A stretch of DNA of 7,765 nucleotides from Parachlamydiaceae bacterium. GTDB lineage: Bacteria > Chlamydiota > Chlamydiia > Chlamydiales > Parachlamydiaceae. Numbering within the stretch: the stretch's first letter is position 1; every line of letters begins with the position of its first letter. Position numbers and translations under genes: made by a program. Location of the stretch: contig JACCVN010000328.1 in assembly GCA_013698165.1 (NCBI GenBank), positions 1-7,765 on the forward strand, written 5' to 3'. Below are positions 6,379-7,765 of this stretch, piece after piece. Under the pieces are notes generated by a model. It was not told the origin of the DNA, ran no database searches, and saw only the letters and a program-made list of their open reading frames with translations.

Positions 6379-7418
6379 ATTTTGACAGTCAAAGATTAAA
6401 GCAATGGTTTGAAGAGGAAAAAAGGGAACTGCCATGGCGAGATAACCCCTCGCCATACGCGGTGTGGGTTTCAGAGATCATGCTGCAGCAGACTCAAGTG
6501 GCTGTGGTAGTTCCCTATTTTCAGCGTTGGATGAGCCTATTTCCCACCATAGAAGCACTAGCCAAAGCGCCGCTAGATGTAGTTATTAAATGCTGGGAAG
6601 GCCTGGGATACTATGCGCGCGCTCGCGCACTACATACGGGCGCGCAATATGTTGTCGACCATTTCCAAGGCATTTTGCCTTCCGGAAATGATGAATTACG
6701 AAAGATCAAAGGCATCGGTCCTTATACGGTAGGGGCTATCCGCAGCTTTGCCTTCAAGCAAAAAGCGCCGGCTGTGGATGGCAATGTCATGCGCGTGCTT
6801 TCGCGCTATTTTCTGATTTCCGACGACATTGGCAAGTCTCAAACAATTAAAAAGATTTGGGAGTTGGCAGAAGCTATTTTGCCGGACGTTGAACCCTGGA
6901 CCTTTAATGAAGCCTTGATTGAGCTTGGTGCCACAATTTGCCGACGCAAGCCTAATTGCAGCATTTGCCCTCTGAAAGATTCCTGTCAGGCCTATGTAGA
7001 AGGGAATCCGACCGATTTCCCTTATCAATCCAAAAAAGTCAAAATCGAATCCTTGCAACGTGCGGTCGCCATCATCAGCCATACGGATAGGCTGCTAATT
7101 CGACGCGAAGAAAAAGGAAAGATTATGAGCGACCTGCACGAATTTCCCTATCTGGAATTAACATCCCCAGAATTGGCGATAGATGCGCTTGAAAGGCACA
7201 TTCAAAGTTCTATGGGACTGCAAGTCTCATTGCAAAGCGTTTTAGACGCGGTGTCGCATTCCTTTACGCGCTTCAATGTGCAGCTCTTCCCGGCATTCTT
7301 TTCTTGCATAAACGCTTGTGAGGTGCCTGGCTACCAATGGATGAAAATTTCTGATTTAGAACAACTTGCCTTTTCATCTGGGCACCGCCGCATTTTTGAA
7401 AAATTTTTAAAAAAATAA
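6375..7418 (+). CDS. mutY: A/G-specific adenine DNA glycosylase MutY
   Basis: MutY removes adenine mispaired with 8-oxoguanine, preventing G-to-T transversions (the GO repair system). The 347 residues show the expected order: LPWRDNPSPYAVWVSEIMLQQTQV with catalytic Glu34, the helix-hairpin-helix IKGIGPYTVGAI (111-122), VDGNVMRVLSR with catalytic Asp135, the [4Fe-4S] cluster cysteines C189, C195, C198 and C204, and a C-terminal NUDIX-like 8-oxoguanine recognition domain from about residue 227. Two features are unusual. The first cysteine spacing is C-x5-C rather than the family's C-x6-C, and the FSH loop that reads out 8-oxoguanine appears as SFTRF (296-300), with Arg where His is typical. The ATG at 6375 overlaps the symporter's TGA by four bases and lacks a clear ribosome binding site, so translation probably depends on coupling. 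The reading frame is intact, and adenine glycosylase identity is secure. Confidence 0.96.
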   Translation: MNFDSQRLKQWFEEEKRELPWRDNPSPYAVWVSEIMLQQTQVAVVVPYFQRWMSLFPTIEALAKAPLDVVIKCWEGLGYYARARALHTGAQYVVDHFQGILPSGNDELRKIKGIGPYTVGAIRSFAFKQKAPAVDGNVMRVLSRYFLISDDIGKSQTIKKIWELAEAILPDVEPWTFNEALIELGATICRRKPNCSICPLKDSCQAYVEGNPTDFPYQSKKVKIESLQRAVAIISHTDRLLIRREEKGKIMSDLHEFPYLELTSPELAIDALERHIQSSMGLQVSLQSVLDAVSHSFTRFNVQLFPAFFSCINACEVPGYQWMKISDLEQLAFSSGHRRIFEKFLKK

Positions 7419-7765
7419 AACAAAACAGTGGCTACCCCCGAAACGTCACAAATGACTACAATATCTCAAAATCAATTAATATTTTTTCGGAAATTCGTGA
7501 ACACATTCCACTTACGAAAGAAAGTTTTGGGATGTAAAGCTGCTTTACATGGGCGCAATGAAACAGATCTACGATACCATGGAAGCTACATCATATTGAA
7601 ATGCAAGTTTTGCTCTTATGATAAATTGTATAGTCTTTTCGCTTTACGCAAATCTTTTCCTTGATAAATGCAAACGAAGAATCATGTTGAATGAAATTAT
7701 TGTTCAGCCAAATTTGCTAAGGTAAAGAATTCAGCGGATGGTTACATAAGGTTTTTTAACGTCCC
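7419..7765. other. 347-base 3' region without a supportable gene
   Basis: The stretch is AT-rich and lies downstream of mutY. A 78-codon frame opens with GTG at 7428 (ATG at 7452) and ends at 7664, but it has no ribosome binding site, no recognisable motif and contains a perfect dyad at 7532-7550, so I do not call it. A 13-residue ORF with an ATG start (7684-7725) also looks incidental. No terminator with a GC stem and T run follows mutY; only the AT-rich run AAAAATTTTTAAAAAAAT is seen. TATAGT and similar AT hexamers near 7600-7700 lack properly spaced -35 partners. The region may be the upstream region of a gene beyond 7765. Confidence 0.5.
7532..7550. repeat. perfect 19-bp dyad (operator- or hairpin-like)
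   Basis: ATGTAAAGC (7532-7540) and GCTTTACAT (7542-7550) are exact reverse complements around a single T. As DNA it resembles a symmetric repressor operator; as RNA it could form an eight-pair stem with a three-base loop, 113 bases after the mutY stop. No T run follows, so it is not a standard terminator. Its TGTAAA/TTTACA half-sites recall the TyrR box, but the spacing is five rather than six bases. Confidence 0.5.

Noticed and set aside
6696..7082. 128-codon minus-strand frame inside mutY
   Set aside because: It lies wholly within the well-supported mutY gene, shows no family motif and is a shadow of that coding sequence.
7428..7664. 78-codon frame starting with GTG after mutY
   Set aside because: No ribosome binding site, no recognisable motif, AT-rich context and an internal perfect DNA dyad. 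Not called as a gene, though a protein search could overturn this.
7684..7725. 13-residue ORF with an ATG start, possible leader peptide
   Set aside because: No clear ribosome binding site, no run of regulatory codons and no attenuator structure visible before the window ends.

Overview
The window reads as a piece of a bacterial chromosome with ordinary housekeeping genes. Overall base composition is moderate, roughly low-to-mid 40s percent GC by eye, with AT-rich intergenic gaps. My best guess is a member of the Chlamydiota, probably an amoeba- or animal-associated 'environmental' lineage rather than Chlamydia itself. I base this on the chlamydia-like wording of RecA, an Inc-like membrane hairpin protein at the left edge, and an AGCS amino-acid carrier, a family also present in chlamydiae. 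This assignment is inference; no rRNA or tRNA gene is present to settle it.

Layout, left to right. Positions 1-392 (+) hold the 3' end of a small membrane protein that starts outside the window. It is followed by a convergent alpha-glucan phosphorylase (496-3039, -). Next, on the same minus strand, is recA (3182-4252), separated from the phosphorylase by a strong intrinsic terminator (3118-3164), so recA is probably monocistronic and the phosphorylase needs its own promoter. Transcribed divergently from recA is a NUDIX hydrolase with an apparent signal peptide (4391-4885, +). After a 170-base gap carrying a plausible sigma70-type promoter come a sodium:amino-acid symporter of the AGCS family (5056-6378, +) and mutY (6375-7418, +). 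These two overlap by four bases (ATGA), so they are very likely co-transcribed and translationally coupled. The last 347 bases hold no gene I can support, only a perfect 19-bp dyad.

Functionally the window combines glycogen/maltodextrin breakdown (glgP), recombination and DNA repair (recA, mutY), nucleotide or nucleotide-derivative hydrolysis (NUDIX) and amino-acid uptake (AGCS). I see no phage, insertion sequence, CRISPR array, toxin-antitoxin module or defence island. I do not think a new multi-gene system is present. The most noteworthy points are the Inc-like hairpin protein, the exported NUDIX enzyme, a shortened iron-sulfur cysteine spacing plus an altered FSH loop in MutY, and the transporter-mutY coupling.
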